DNA from: a virus
Virus record (IMG/VR): IMGVR_UViG_3300043399_000297
Location: 180,023-244,022 of that record
Direction: 5' to 3' (one strand)
DNA length: 64,000 bases
A program made the translations under genes and the position numbers. Below the pieces are notes generated by a model that did no database searches, was not told the origin of the DNA, and was given only the letters and a program-made list of their open reading frames with translations. Positions 39,663 to 47,228 of the stretch are shown one piece after another. Numbering within the stretch: the first letter of the stretch is position 1; every line of letters begins with the position of its first letter.

Positions 39663-40100
39663 TTGTTGTATCTAGCATACGGAATGAATACTAATATCGA
39701 TCAGATGGCTTATCGCTGTCCAGCCGCCGTTTCACTTGGTCGCTATGATTTGCCTGATCATCGTTTAGTTTTCCGTGGCGTAGCTGATGTTGTTTATAGC
39801 CAGGGTGATACATTGCAAACTGTATTGTGGGACATTACACGAAATTGCGAAGAAGCATTAGATATTCTTGAGGGCTATCCACATCTTTATGATAAGAAAG
39901 AGGTACCTATTGAGTTTATGAATATCAATGATTACGCTATGATTTATTATATGGTTAATCCATATGTTCCTTCTCATCCTAGCATAACCTATCAAGAAAT
40001 GCTAAAAGAAGGATATTATGATCACAGTTTAGATTTAGAACAAATCTATAACGCTGAAGGATATTGTGATATATACAACATTAATTACAGTGGTCTCTGA
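39663..40100 (+). CDS. Gamma-glutamylcyclotransferase-like (GGCT/AIG2) protein
   Basis: 145 aa, TTG start. YLAYGMNTN (phosphate loop, cf. YFAYGSNM), RCPAAVSLGRYDLPDHRLVF, LWDITRNCEEALDILEGYP with the catalytic Glu of the ALDxxEG motif, and LYDKKEV. GGCT-fold enzymes release 5-oxoproline from gamma-glutamyl amines. Amidoligases elsewhere have been proposed to work with such enzymes; two amidoligase-like genes lie 14-20 kb upstream. Confidence 0.75.
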   Translation: MLYLAYGMNTNIDQMAYRCPAAVSLGRYDLPDHRLVFRGVADVVYSQGDTLQTVLWDITRNCEEALDILEGYPHLYDKKEVPIEFMNINDYAMIYYMVNPYVPSHPSITYQEMLKEGYYDHSLDLEQIYNAEGYCDIYNINYSGL

Positions 40101-40150
40101 CGCTCATCCCACTCAAAACATTCTGCGTGTCATCTTATAAGGAAATAAAG

Positions 40151-40621
40151 ATGGCAAAATATATTAGTACTAAAACATATAACCAAATAGGACCAGTAGC
40201 ATATCGTCAGTGGAAGGCAGATAGCCACTGTAATTTGATTCACGGTTATGCACTTAGTTTTCATTTTGAGTTTGAATCAAATACATTAGACGCAAGAAAC
40301 TGGGTAGTAGACTTTGGTGGATTAAAGCCACTTAAGGCATTGCTTGAAGACTGGTTTGATCACACATTGCTTGTTGCTGTTGATGATCCTCAGCGTGAAG
40401 AACTACTTAGACTAGGTGAGTTGAAGCTTGCTAAGATTACTGAAGTTGAAAAGACAGGATGCGAAGGCATCGCAGACTTTCTTTATGAATATGTGAATAC
40501 TATTTTTCTTCCAACATATGGTTGGGGAGACAATGTTTGGTGTTGTAAGGTAGCAGTACGCGAGACCGACAGCAATATGGCGATGCGTGTTGGTCACAGA
40601 GAAGATAAGGAGTTTGATTAA
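40151..40621 (+). CDS. queD: 6-carboxytetrahydropterin synthase (QueD-like)
   Basis: 156 aa from the ATG at 40151 (AAGGAAAT upstream). T-fold: SHCNLIHGYALSFHFEFE holds the catalytic-type Cys and His, NWVVDFGGLKPLKALLEDWFDHTLLV matches VxDFxxLK...LDH. The third zinc ligand is Tyr here (HGY instead of HGH). Converts dihydroneopterin triphosphate to carboxy-tetrahydropterin on the route to preQ0. The stop overlaps the next start (TAATG). Confidence 0.82.
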   Translation: MAKYISTKTYNQIGPVAYRQWKADSHCNLIHGYALSFHFEFESNTLDARNWVVDFGGLKPLKALLEDWFDHTLLVAVDDPQREELLRLGELKLAKITEVEKTGCEGIADFLYEYVNTIFLPTYGWGDNVWCCKVAVRETDSNMAMRVGHREDKEFD

Positions 40622-41499
40622 TGCCAATTCAACAACAAAAAATTTCAATTTTACTTCCTACTAGAGGAAGGCCTGATCTATTAAAGAGAAGCGTCTTTTC
40701 TCTTTTGGATACTGCAAGTAATACAGACGGTATTGAAATATTGTTGGCAATTGATGATGATGATCCATTGACCATTGATTATGTCAATAATGAATTGGTT
40801 CCAGAATTGAATGACCGCGATGTTGCAATGCGAGCCTTTACATTTAAAAGATTGGGTTATCTTAATCTTCATCTATATGTTAATCATTTAGCCCGTGAAA
40901 GTATGGGTGAGTGGATGATATTATGGAATGATGATGCAGTGATGCAAACTGACAACTGGGACCTTGAAATTGCTAAGTATAATGGACAATTTAAGGTACT
41001 ACGATTTAAAGATAATCATAATGAACACCCTAATGCAATATTTCCTTGCATACCAAAAGACTGGGTAGCATTATTTGATGTTTTGACTCCTCATCAAGTA
41101 ACTGATTCTTGGGTAAGTCAAGTTGCATACATCGTAGGTATCATTCAAAATGTTCCTAGTGTTTATGTTTATCACGATAGACACGATTTGACCGGTAATA
41201 ATAACGATCAAACTGCTCAAGAAAGAATGTTTGACGATAATAATCCACACCAACCCACTGATTTGAATCACCCTGACCAATTAAGGTTGAAGTTAGCGTG
41301 GGGTAAGAAACTGAATTGGTATCTACAAAGAATTGGACAGAGCCCGGGCTGGCTAGATCAGTGGTTAAAGGATCCAAAAAACTTTGACTTGTGGTCTACA
41401 TTCAAAGAAAACGACCCGAATAATCAATGTTTTACTAGTTTGGAAGAAAGAGAAGAAATTGTCAAGAATAAAAAGAATTTGGTTCAAGGCTCTGGGTGA
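40621..41499 (+). CDS. GT-A glycosyltransferase (family 2-like)
   Basis: 292 aa. ISILLPTRGRPDLLKRSVFS at the N-terminus, EILLAIDDDDP, and EWMILWNDDAVMQTDNWD with the acidic metal motif near residue 103. Later DSWVSQVAYIVG and a His/Asp segment typical of GT2-like cores. No membrane segment. Part of the 40-42 kb block with QueD, PRTase and QueE. Confidence 0.75.
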   Translation: MPIQQQKISILLPTRGRPDLLKRSVFSLLDTASNTDGIEILLAIDDDDPLTIDYVNNELVPELNDRDVAMRAFTFKRLGYLNLHLYVNHLARESMGEWMILWNDDAVMQTDNWDLEIAKYNGQFKVLRFKDNHNEHPNAIFPCIPKDWVALFDVLTPHQVTDSWVSQVAYIVGIIQNVPSVYVYHDRHDLTGNNNDQTAQERMFDDNNPHQPTDLNHPDQLRLKLAWGKKLNWYLQRIGQSPGWLDQWLKDPKNFDLWSTFKENDPNNQCFTSLEEREEIVKNKKNLVQGSG

Positions 41500-41623
41500 G
41501 AAGGCAAGCGATTGTGATAATGAAAGTGATAGTGTAGCTTGGGTAAGAACATTCTTGATTTTTCAAGCAATAGTCACTAATATGTTCATTATCGCAAACG
41601 CATTGAGGCATTGGAATGGTTAA
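41459..41623 (+). CDS. Small single-pass membrane protein
   Basis: 54 aa if the TTG at 41459 (after AAGAGAAG) is used, overlapping the upstream gene by 41 bp; the frame is also open to an ATG at 41384. Basic start, then NESDSVAWVRTFLIFQ and one hydrophobic helix (TFLIFQAIVTNMFIIANAL) ending RHWNG. The ESD...RT-helix-N...HW pattern is common in small T4-like membrane proteins. Confidence 0.5.
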   Translation: MSRIKRIWFKALGEKASDCDNESDSVAWVRTFLIFQAIVTNMFIIANALRHWNG

Positions 41624-41855
41624 GATATATTCTAGTTGGAGTACCTCTCCTATAGGAAAAGCATCTAGATGGAAATTAGTATTAGCCAAATTTTGGTTTC
41701 TCACGCATCCATATATTAGTGTTACTCCTAGTTCAAGTACTTCCGGTTGGGGATTTGACAAAACACCCTACGGATTCATTCTTTGGTTACCCGGAAAGAA
41801 ACATAAAAGGTGTGGAAAAAGAATTCATATTTCTTGGAGAATGTTAATTGATTAA
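41616..41855 (+). CDS. Hypothetical phage protein
   Basis: 79 aa, basic, Trp- and Ser-rich (MVKIYSSWSTSPIGKASRWK, TSGWGFDKTPYGFILWLPGK). Overlaps both neighbours by 8 bp. No known family. Confidence 0.55.
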   Translation: MVKIYSSWSTSPIGKASRWKLVLAKFWFLTHPYISVTPSSSTSGWGFDKTPYGFILWLPGKKHKRCGKRIHISWRMLID

Positions 41856-42351
41856 AAAAGTATATTACACAGACAAACAGATTGACGCATTGATTCATAA
41901 CATCCTTCGTCAGATCATAAAGGATCAGTGGGTGCCTGACTATATCGTGGGTCTTACTCGCGGCGGTCTAGTTCCCGCAGTCAAGATCAGTCAGTATCTT
42001 GACATTCCATTAGAAACTGTTAAAGTCAGTTTGCGTGACGGAAGTGATGATGGGTGTGAAAGTAACTGTTGGATGGCAGAAGATGCATACGATGGTAAGA
42101 AGATTCTCATTGTTGATGACATTAACGATACTGGTGCTACATTAGAATGGATCAAGAAAGATTGGCAATCAAGTGCATTCCCCGGTGATGAAAAATGGGA
42201 TGGTATTTGGAATGAAAGTGTTCGCTTTGCAGCATTGATTGACAATGATCAAAGTTTAACGCAGATAAATTATATTGGTAAGAGTATCAACAAGGCTGAA
42301 GATCCACACTGGGTAATTTTTCCTTGGGAAAATTGGTGGGAAAATGACTGA
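41848..42351 (+). CDS. Phosphoribosyltransferase
   Basis: 167 aa, TTG start with TTGGAGA. PRPP-binding loop ILIVDDINDTGATL (about residues 88-101) and GLTRGGLVPAVKISQYLDIP at the N-terminal side are diagnostic of purine-type PRTases (xanthine/hypoxanthine). It may salvage bases or handle a modified-base precursor in this modification gene region. Confidence 0.85.
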   Translation: MIKKVYYTDKQIDALIHNILRQIIKDQWVPDYIVGLTRGGLVPAVKISQYLDIPLETVKVSLRDGSDDGCESNCWMAEDAYDGKKILIVDDINDTGATLEWIKKDWQSSAFPGDEKWDGIWNESVRFAALIDNDQSLTQINYIGKSINKAEDPHWVIFPWENWWEND

Positions 42352-42514
42352 CTTAATTATAGTTATAAGTGTTTCTGTATTGTGCGCTATACTTTCTTTT
42401 ATTGTGTATGGATGTTGGCGTTGGGAACAAGATAGATATGAATATAGAAAAAAGTATGGGATTGATCCCAAATATCACGGTTGGAAAATAGATGACAAAA
42501 ATCAAGATAAGTGA
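42344..42514 (+). CDS. Small membrane protein
   Basis: 56 aa: hydrophobic helix right after the start (LIIVISVSVLCAILSFIVYG), then Trp/Arg and a basic tail. Overlaps the PRTase by 8 bp and queE by 23 bp in other frames. Function unknown. Confidence 0.6.
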   Translation: MTDLIIVISVSVLCAILSFIVYGCWRWEQDRYEYRKKYGIDPKYHGWKIDDKNQDK

Positions 42515-43361
42515 ATTATTTTACTCAATCCAAGGTGAGGGTAGATATATGGGAGTCCCAAGTATCTTCCTGAGAACATTTGGATGCAACTTTACTTGTA
42601 GCGGCTTTGGAATGCCAAAAGGAGAATTATCAAATGAGCGGGAAAAAATTGAAGCAAACGAATACAACGAATACGGACAGCTTCCTCTCGTCACTACGGG
42701 CTGCGACTCCTACGCATCCTGGGATCCTCGCTTCAAGCATCTTTCTCCCAGCAGGGACATTGATACTATTGTCAGCGACATTATGGAACTACTACCGTTT
42801 AAAGAATGGAAAGAAGAACACCTCGTCATCACAGGAGGAGAACCACTCCTCGGATGGCAACGATCCTACCCAGAACTCTTAAGTCACGAAAAGATGAAAA
42901 GTCTCAGAGAGATTACCTTTGAGACAAACGGCACACAACCGATTACAGATGAGTTTATCAAATATCTTGACGATTGGCGTTGGGAAGCTGTTCTGGGTGA
43001 AAAGACTGGCTATGCATTTGATCGTGAGATTACATTTAGCGTAAGTCCCAAACTATCTTGTTCCGGACATACTACAGAAGAAGCTATCAAGCCCGAGGTA
43101 GTGTGCCGGTATGAAGATGTTGGTTATACCTATCTCAAGTTTGTTATCGCAACAGAAGACGATGCTAATGAAGCATTAGAAATGATTAAGCGTTATCGTC
43201 AAGAAGGCTTTATAGGTCCTGTTTACTTTATGCCTGTCGGCGGAGTAGAGAGTGTATATCATCTTAACAATCGCACAGTTGCAGACCTTGCTATAAAAAA
43301 TGGTGTTCGTTATAGTGATCGGCTGCATTTGCCATTGTTCGGCAACAGGTGGGGTACCTAA
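42492..43361 (+). CDS. queE: 7-carboxy-7-deazaguanine synthase (QueE, radical SAM)
   Basis: 289 aa. SELFYSIQGEGRYMGVPSIF and FLRTFGCNFTC are typical of QueE. Cluster Cys: C32 and C36, then CDSYASWD with the third Cys at about residue 71; canonical QueE has only two residues between the second and third Cys, so an insert of about 32 residues splits the motif. VITGGEPLLGW and ITFETNGTQ match the SAM-binding parts; later VSPKLSCSG. Makes CDG from carboxy-tetrahydropterin. The insert region has codon use unlike its flanks (more TAC, CTC, TCC). Confidence 0.88.
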   Translation: MTKIKISELFYSIQGEGRYMGVPSIFLRTFGCNFTCSGFGMPKGELSNEREKIEANEYNEYGQLPLVTTGCDSYASWDPRFKHLSPSRDIDTIVSDIMELLPFKEWKEEHLVITGGEPLLGWQRSYPELLSHEKMKSLREITFETNGTQPITDEFIKYLDDWRWEAVLGEKTGYAFDREITFSVSPKLSCSGHTTEEAIKPEVVCRYEDVGYTYLKFVIATEDDANEALEMIKRYRQEGFIGPVYFMPVGGVESVYHLNNRTVADLAIKNGVRYSDRLHLPLFGNRWGT

Positions 43362-43378
43362 ATAGTAAAAGTTTATTA

Positions 43379-43425
43379 CCCCTCGTATTGTATAAATAAT
43401 GAAGACTATTTAATAATACGAGGGG
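43379..43425 (+). promoter_or_regulatory. 11-bp inverted repeat enclosing a late promoter
   Basis: CCCCTCGTATT (43379-43389) and AATACGAGGGG (43415-43425) pair perfectly. The right arm holds the ribosome binding site of the next gene; the late box TATAAATA (43391-43398) lies in the loop. Confidence 0.75.
43391..43398 (+). promoter_or_regulatory. Late promoter, exact TATAAATA
   Basis: Exact late consensus within the loop of the inverted repeat, 30 nt before ATG 43429. Confidence 0.75.
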
Positions 43426-43428
43426 AAT

Positions 43429-44184
43429 ATGACAAATCCTATTAATAAGAAAACCACAGAACAGTTCATAAGCGAAGTAAATCCGGAATTAGGTATTACG
43501 ATATTAGGAGAGTATCTTAATACCGACACCAAGATTGAATATCAATGTAAGCACGGGACCTTCTATTCATTGCCTTGGCAAATATTAAAGTTAAAACATT
43601 GTTGTCGCAAGGGATATTACGAAAGTGGCAAGATGTGGGAAAAAAGAACCAACACCTTGTTTGAACTCAAGAACAGGGCTCTTAAGGACAGACCCAACAT
43701 TGATGTTACAGAGTGTTATATTGACACTTCCGGAAGATACAAAAGATTAGCAAATATTAGATGCACCAAACATAATGTATATTATAGTTCTATAGCAAGT
43801 AACAAGATGGGACAATGCCCTGAATGTTACAAAGAAGACAATATGGAACGCCTAAAGTTAGCGCAGGTTGCGGCATGGACAAGTCAGTCGGTCGGTAGTT
43901 TTGTTAGTGACAGTGAAACAAAATGGTTAGATTCTTTGGGGATTAAAGGTAGACAAGTATGGTTAAAGGATGTACAATACAAAGTAGACGGGTATGACGA
44001 GACCACAAACACTGTTTATTTATACCATGGTAGATTTTGGCATGGGTGTCCAGAAACATTTGATCCAAACTTGATTCATCCGGTAGTGAAGATACCGATG
44101 AAGGATTTATATGAGAAAACGATTATGTATGAAAATAAGATCAAAGATGCAGGGTACAACCTCGTAGTAGAGTGGGGAAGATAA
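43429..44184 (+). CDS. Vsr-like (PD-(D/E)xK) homing endonuclease
   Basis: 251 aa. N-terminal half with two Cys/His clusters (IEYQCKHGTFYSLPWQIL, RCTKHNVYYSS, CPECYKE) suggesting zinc-bound DNA recognition. C-terminal nuclease: VQYKVDGYDETTNTVYLYHG, RFWHGCPETFDPN, and YEKTIMYENKIKDAGYNLVV, the typical end of Vsr-like phage endonucleases. A late promoter and a strong inverted repeat precede it. Inserted between queE and the methyltransferase gene. Confidence 0.8.
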   Translation: MTNPINKKTTEQFISEVNPELGITILGEYLNTDTKIEYQCKHGTFYSLPWQILKLKHCCRKGYYESGKMWEKRTNTLFELKNRALKDRPNIDVTECYIDTSGRYKRLANIRCTKHNVYYSSIASNKMGQCPECYKEDNMERLKLAQVAAWTSQSVGSFVSDSETKWLDSLGIKGRQVWLKDVQYKVDGYDETTNTVYLYHGRFWHGCPETFDPNLIHPVVKIPMKDLYEKTIMYENKIKDAGYNLVVEWGR

Positions 44185-44245
44185 TGTTACGTCTAGAATA
44201 TCCAATTGGGTTGACAAGTATGAATATATTAAATGGAAGTTAAAA

Positions 44246-45019
44246 ATGACTGATAACTTAGAACAAAAGATTGTTGACTATTGGAATCGTCAACCCTGTA
44301 ACATTAAGCATAGTACCAGTGAGATTGGTACACTAGAGTTCTTTGAAGAAAACTCTAACAAGCGATATAAGGTCGAGCCACATCTCCGTGAACTTGCGCA
44401 ATTCCACTTATATCAAGGCAAACGAGTGCTTGAAATTGGTTGTGGGTTAGGCGCAGATGCAGCAGAATTTGTGAAAAACGGTGCTGAATATGTGGGAATT
44501 GACATTAGTGACGAAAGTGTTAAGCTTGCACAAAAGCGTTTTGAAGTAATGGGATTGCAAGGTCAATTTTTTGTTGACAACGCAATTAATGACCTATCTA
44601 AATATGGCAAGTTTGATCTTGTTTATAGTTGCGGTGTGCTACATCATTATCCGGATATTCAAAAGATTTTTAATAACATTCATAATGTTTTAGTTGACGG
44701 CGGTGATTTGAGATTTTTTGTTTACGCAAAGAATAGCTGGAAATATGCTATGATTAAAGCTGGATTAGATCAATATGAGGCTCAAGCAGGATGCCCATAT
44801 GCAAAAGCATATACGCACGATGAAATTTATGAATTGCTTGAAGGTAAGTTTGAAATAGCAAGAATACGCCAAGCTCATTGTTTTATGTGGAATGTAGAAA
44901 AATACAAACAACATATCTATGAACTTGAACCCTGGTTTGCAGCAATGTCTACTGAAATGCGAGAGGCAGTGAGTGAATACCTAGGTTGGCATCTATTAGT
45001 AAAAGCAAATAAGATATGA
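44246..45019 (+). CDS. Class I SAM-dependent methyltransferase
   Basis: 257 aa. SAM motif I VLEIGCGLGADAAEF, motif II YVGIDISDESVKLA, then FDLVYSCGVLHHYPD (motif IV region), as in small-molecule or sugar O-methyltransferases; no NPPY-type base-flipping motif. Overlaps the following glycosyltransferase by ATGA, so the two probably act on the same glycan or metabolite. Confidence 0.82.
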   Translation: MTDNLEQKIVDYWNRQPCNIKHSTSEIGTLEFFEENSNKRYKVEPHLRELAQFHLYQGKRVLEIGCGLGADAAEFVKNGAEYVGIDISDESVKLAQKRFEVMGLQGQFFVDNAINDLSKYGKFDLVYSCGVLHHYPDIQKIFNNIHNVLVDGGDLRFFVYAKNSWKYAMIKAGLDQYEAQAGCPYAKAYTHDEIYELLEGKFEIARIRQAHCFMWNVEKYKQHIYELEPWFAAMSTEMREAVSEYLGWHLLVKANKI

Positions 45020-46344
45020 AAAGAATCGGATTCCTAGTTAGTTCGCAGACATTAATACCGCACGGTGGTATTGGTCAATTCACAAAAAGTTTCTGCGAGT
45101 TAATGAATAGTCAAGGACTATATGTGGATGTTATCACCGATAAAAGCCCTCAAGGTATTGCGGATGATTTTGTTAGAGAACTCAAAGCAAATATCATCTA
45201 TCCAGACAATCCATTAAAATACACTGACCACAGTGCCATCTTTATGTATGGTGATAGTTATTGCTATGAGCGTATGGCTAACTTTCGTGATGCTACTATT
45301 AAGGCTCTTACATCTAACTTGTATGATGTTTTTGTTTGCAATACATACGAGACTATTCAGGTAATATCTACTCTCGGATTAACAGATTATATCCAAACCA
45401 TTGCATATACCCATTTGGAAAGTCAAATCTTCAAGGATACTAAGAATCCTTTCTTAGATAGTGTCAACGATATGATGAGGTTGCAATTACAGATGCCAAA
45501 CATCACTATCGGCACTCAAAGTGTGTTCAATCGTCTTCGTTTTGAAAATGCATATCATCTACCCATTCCTCTCCCCGAACCAAACTTGTTGAAAGAATAC
45601 GATAAAAATCGTGAAGGTGTGTTGTTCATCGGTCGTTGGGAAGAAGGTAAGAATCCCGAGTTGTTTCTTGACTTGATTGAGCAGACTAGACTTCCCGCTC
45701 GTATTATGACTAGTAGCAATGGTGCTAAAAAGTTTGATGAGAGACTAAAGAAGCTTGGAGTTGACTATCAGATTAAAGTTGGAATCATTGGGCAGGAAAA
45801 GGTAGATTTTATCACTGGATGTAGAGTAGCTTTTAATCCAAGCACGGTAGAAAGTTATGGAATTGCTTTTCTAGAACAGATTATTCAATTGCCTACATTT
45901 GCGTTAATCAACCAGCGTTGGACAGATAATTTCCCAAGCACACAATTTTTTACGACAAGTAAGCGTAATATGGCTGAGGATGTAAAAAAAGTTTATGATC
46001 AGTATCCTACTGCAAAAGATTGGTATAAAGAATATGACTCAGTGAACCATTTTAAAGTTCACGAAGAGGCGGTGTTTCATAAGTGGAATCATTGCTTCAA
46101 TGAATTTGAATCTCGCAAGAGTAATAGTAATACTGCTAAGATTTGCAATGAAACCACCGTCAAATATAGCGATTACATCACTGACTTAAAGCGTAGAATC
46201 ATTTGTATTGACGATGTGAAAAGTGTATTGTCCAATAAACATAAGTTTAGAGTAATATACACTGACACTGATACTTATTTGACAAAGGACCCTTCTTTTG
46301 AACCCAAAGAAGAAGTAATAGGAACAGGATTGTTTGAGTTTTGA
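45016..46344 (+). CDS. GT-B (GT4-like) glycosyltransferase
   Basis: 442 aa. IGFLVSSQTLIPHGGIGQFT with the Gly-rich N-terminal loop, VLFIGRWEEGKNPELFLDLI near 205-224, and FNPSTVESYGIAFLEQI near 275-291 with the E(x7)E nucleotide-sugar site. Coupled to a methyltransferase upstream and an epimerase downstream: a small sugar-modification operon. Could act on the phage virion, host surface glycan or modified DNA. Confidence 0.82.
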   Translation: MKRIGFLVSSQTLIPHGGIGQFTKSFCELMNSQGLYVDVITDKSPQGIADDFVRELKANIIYPDNPLKYTDHSAIFMYGDSYCYERMANFRDATIKALTSNLYDVFVCNTYETIQVISTLGLTDYIQTIAYTHLESQIFKDTKNPFLDSVNDMMRLQLQMPNITIGTQSVFNRLRFENAYHLPIPLPEPNLLKEYDKNREGVLFIGRWEEGKNPELFLDLIEQTRLPARIMTSSNGAKKFDERLKKLGVDYQIKVGIIGQEKVDFITGCRVAFNPSTVESYGIAFLEQIIQLPTFALINQRWTDNFPSTQFFTTSKRNMAEDVKKVYDQYPTAKDWYKEYDSVNHFKVHEEAVFHKWNHCFNEFESRKSNSNTAKICNETTVKYSDYITDLKRRIICIDDVKSVLSNKHKFRVIYTDTDTYLTKDPSFEPKEEVIGTGLFEF

Positions 46345-46345
46345 T

Positions 46346-47215
46346 ATGAAAAAGATACTAGTTACTGGAAGTTCAGGGTATATTGGTTCGCACCTTTGTA
46401 AGTTGCTTGAGAAGGATTATATAGTTCACGGACTTGATATTCGTGAGCCACAACATCCAGTCAAGGAATTCTACAAGATTGATATTAATCGTCCTTTTGA
46501 TTCAGACGAGGAATACGATGCAGTTATTCATCTTGCTGCATTAGTTAATATTTCTGAAAGCGAAAAGCACCCCATAATTCATTATATTACCAATTTAAAC
46601 GGAACAATGAATGTAATCAATAGGATAAAGACTAAGAACTTTATCTTTGCATCTACTGGAGCGGCTGTATTATGTGATAGTGCATATGGAATTAGCAAGA
46701 GAGCAGCAGAAGATGTAGTAAGAGAATATTGCACAGAACACGACAACATTCCATATACCATTTTTAGATTTTACAATGTAATTGGTACAAGCGGGTATGG
46801 TCCTACTAATATAGATGGACTTATGTATAATTTAATGAAGATGAGAGAGACTAGAGAATTCACTATATATGGTAACGATTATCCTACTGGGTTTGACGGA
46901 ACCTGTGTTAGAGATTATGTTCACGTTGACGAAATCTGTTATGCGCTTAAGCTAGCAATTGAAAAGCCAGCTAACACTGTTGAATCGTTAGGACACGGTG
47001 TGGGATATAGTGTCAAGGAAATCTTTGAGATTTTTGAAAGAGTGAATCAAAATTATCTGTATCCCACTGGAGAAGAAGATGCTATCACAATGAAGATAGG
47101 TCCTCGCAGAAAGGGAGACACTCCCCATAGCGTTTTGGAAGATGTGTCTAAATATATGGTTGATATGTTTACGATAGATGAGCTTTTAAAGGTTGACACA
47201 CTCACTAAACAATGA
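46346..47215 (+). CDS. NAD-dependent sugar epimerase/dehydratase (GalE-like)
   Basis: 289 aa from ATG 46346. Extended SDR: KILVTGSSGYIGSHL with GxxGxxG, HLAALVNISES, catalytic Y of SAYGISKRAAED (YxxxK), and FRFYNVIG. Most like UDP-glucose 4-epimerase (GalE, 338 aa) but shorter. It likely prepares a nucleotide sugar for the adjacent transferase. An early promoter lies inside its 3' end. Confidence 0.88.
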   Translation: MKKILVTGSSGYIGSHLCKLLEKDYIVHGLDIREPQHPVKEFYKIDINRPFDSDEEYDAVIHLAALVNISESEKHPIIHYITNLNGTMNVINRIKTKNFIFASTGAAVLCDSAYGISKRAAEDVVREYCTEHDNIPYTIFRFYNVIGTSGYGPTNIDGLMYNLMKMRETREFTIYGNDYPTGFDGTCVRDYVHVDEICYALKLAIEKPANTVESLGHGVGYSVKEIFEIFERVNQNYLYPTGEEDAITMKIGPRRKGDTPHSVLEDVSKYMVDMFTIDELLKVDTLTKQ

Positions 47216-47221
47216 TATAGT
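47193..47221 (+). promoter_or_regulatory. Sigma70-type promoter, extended -10
   Basis: TTGACA (47193-47198), 17-bp spacer, TATAGT (47216-47221) with TGA in front. The predicted start is about 47228, next to ATG 47229; the inverted repeat ATAGT-GGAT-ACTAT (47217-47230) spans -10 to the start codon. Confidence 0.7.
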
Positions 47222-47228
47222 GGATACT

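Noticed and set aside
44211-44239. TTGACA upstream of the methyltransferase gene as a promoter
   Set aside because: No -10-like hexamer at 16-18 bp; the only TATATT lies 8 bp away, so spacing is wrong.
44184-44243. 19-codon ORF between the Vsr-like endonuclease and the methyltransferase
   Set aside because: Overlaps TAATG but is very short, lacks a good ribosome binding site and has no recognisable features.
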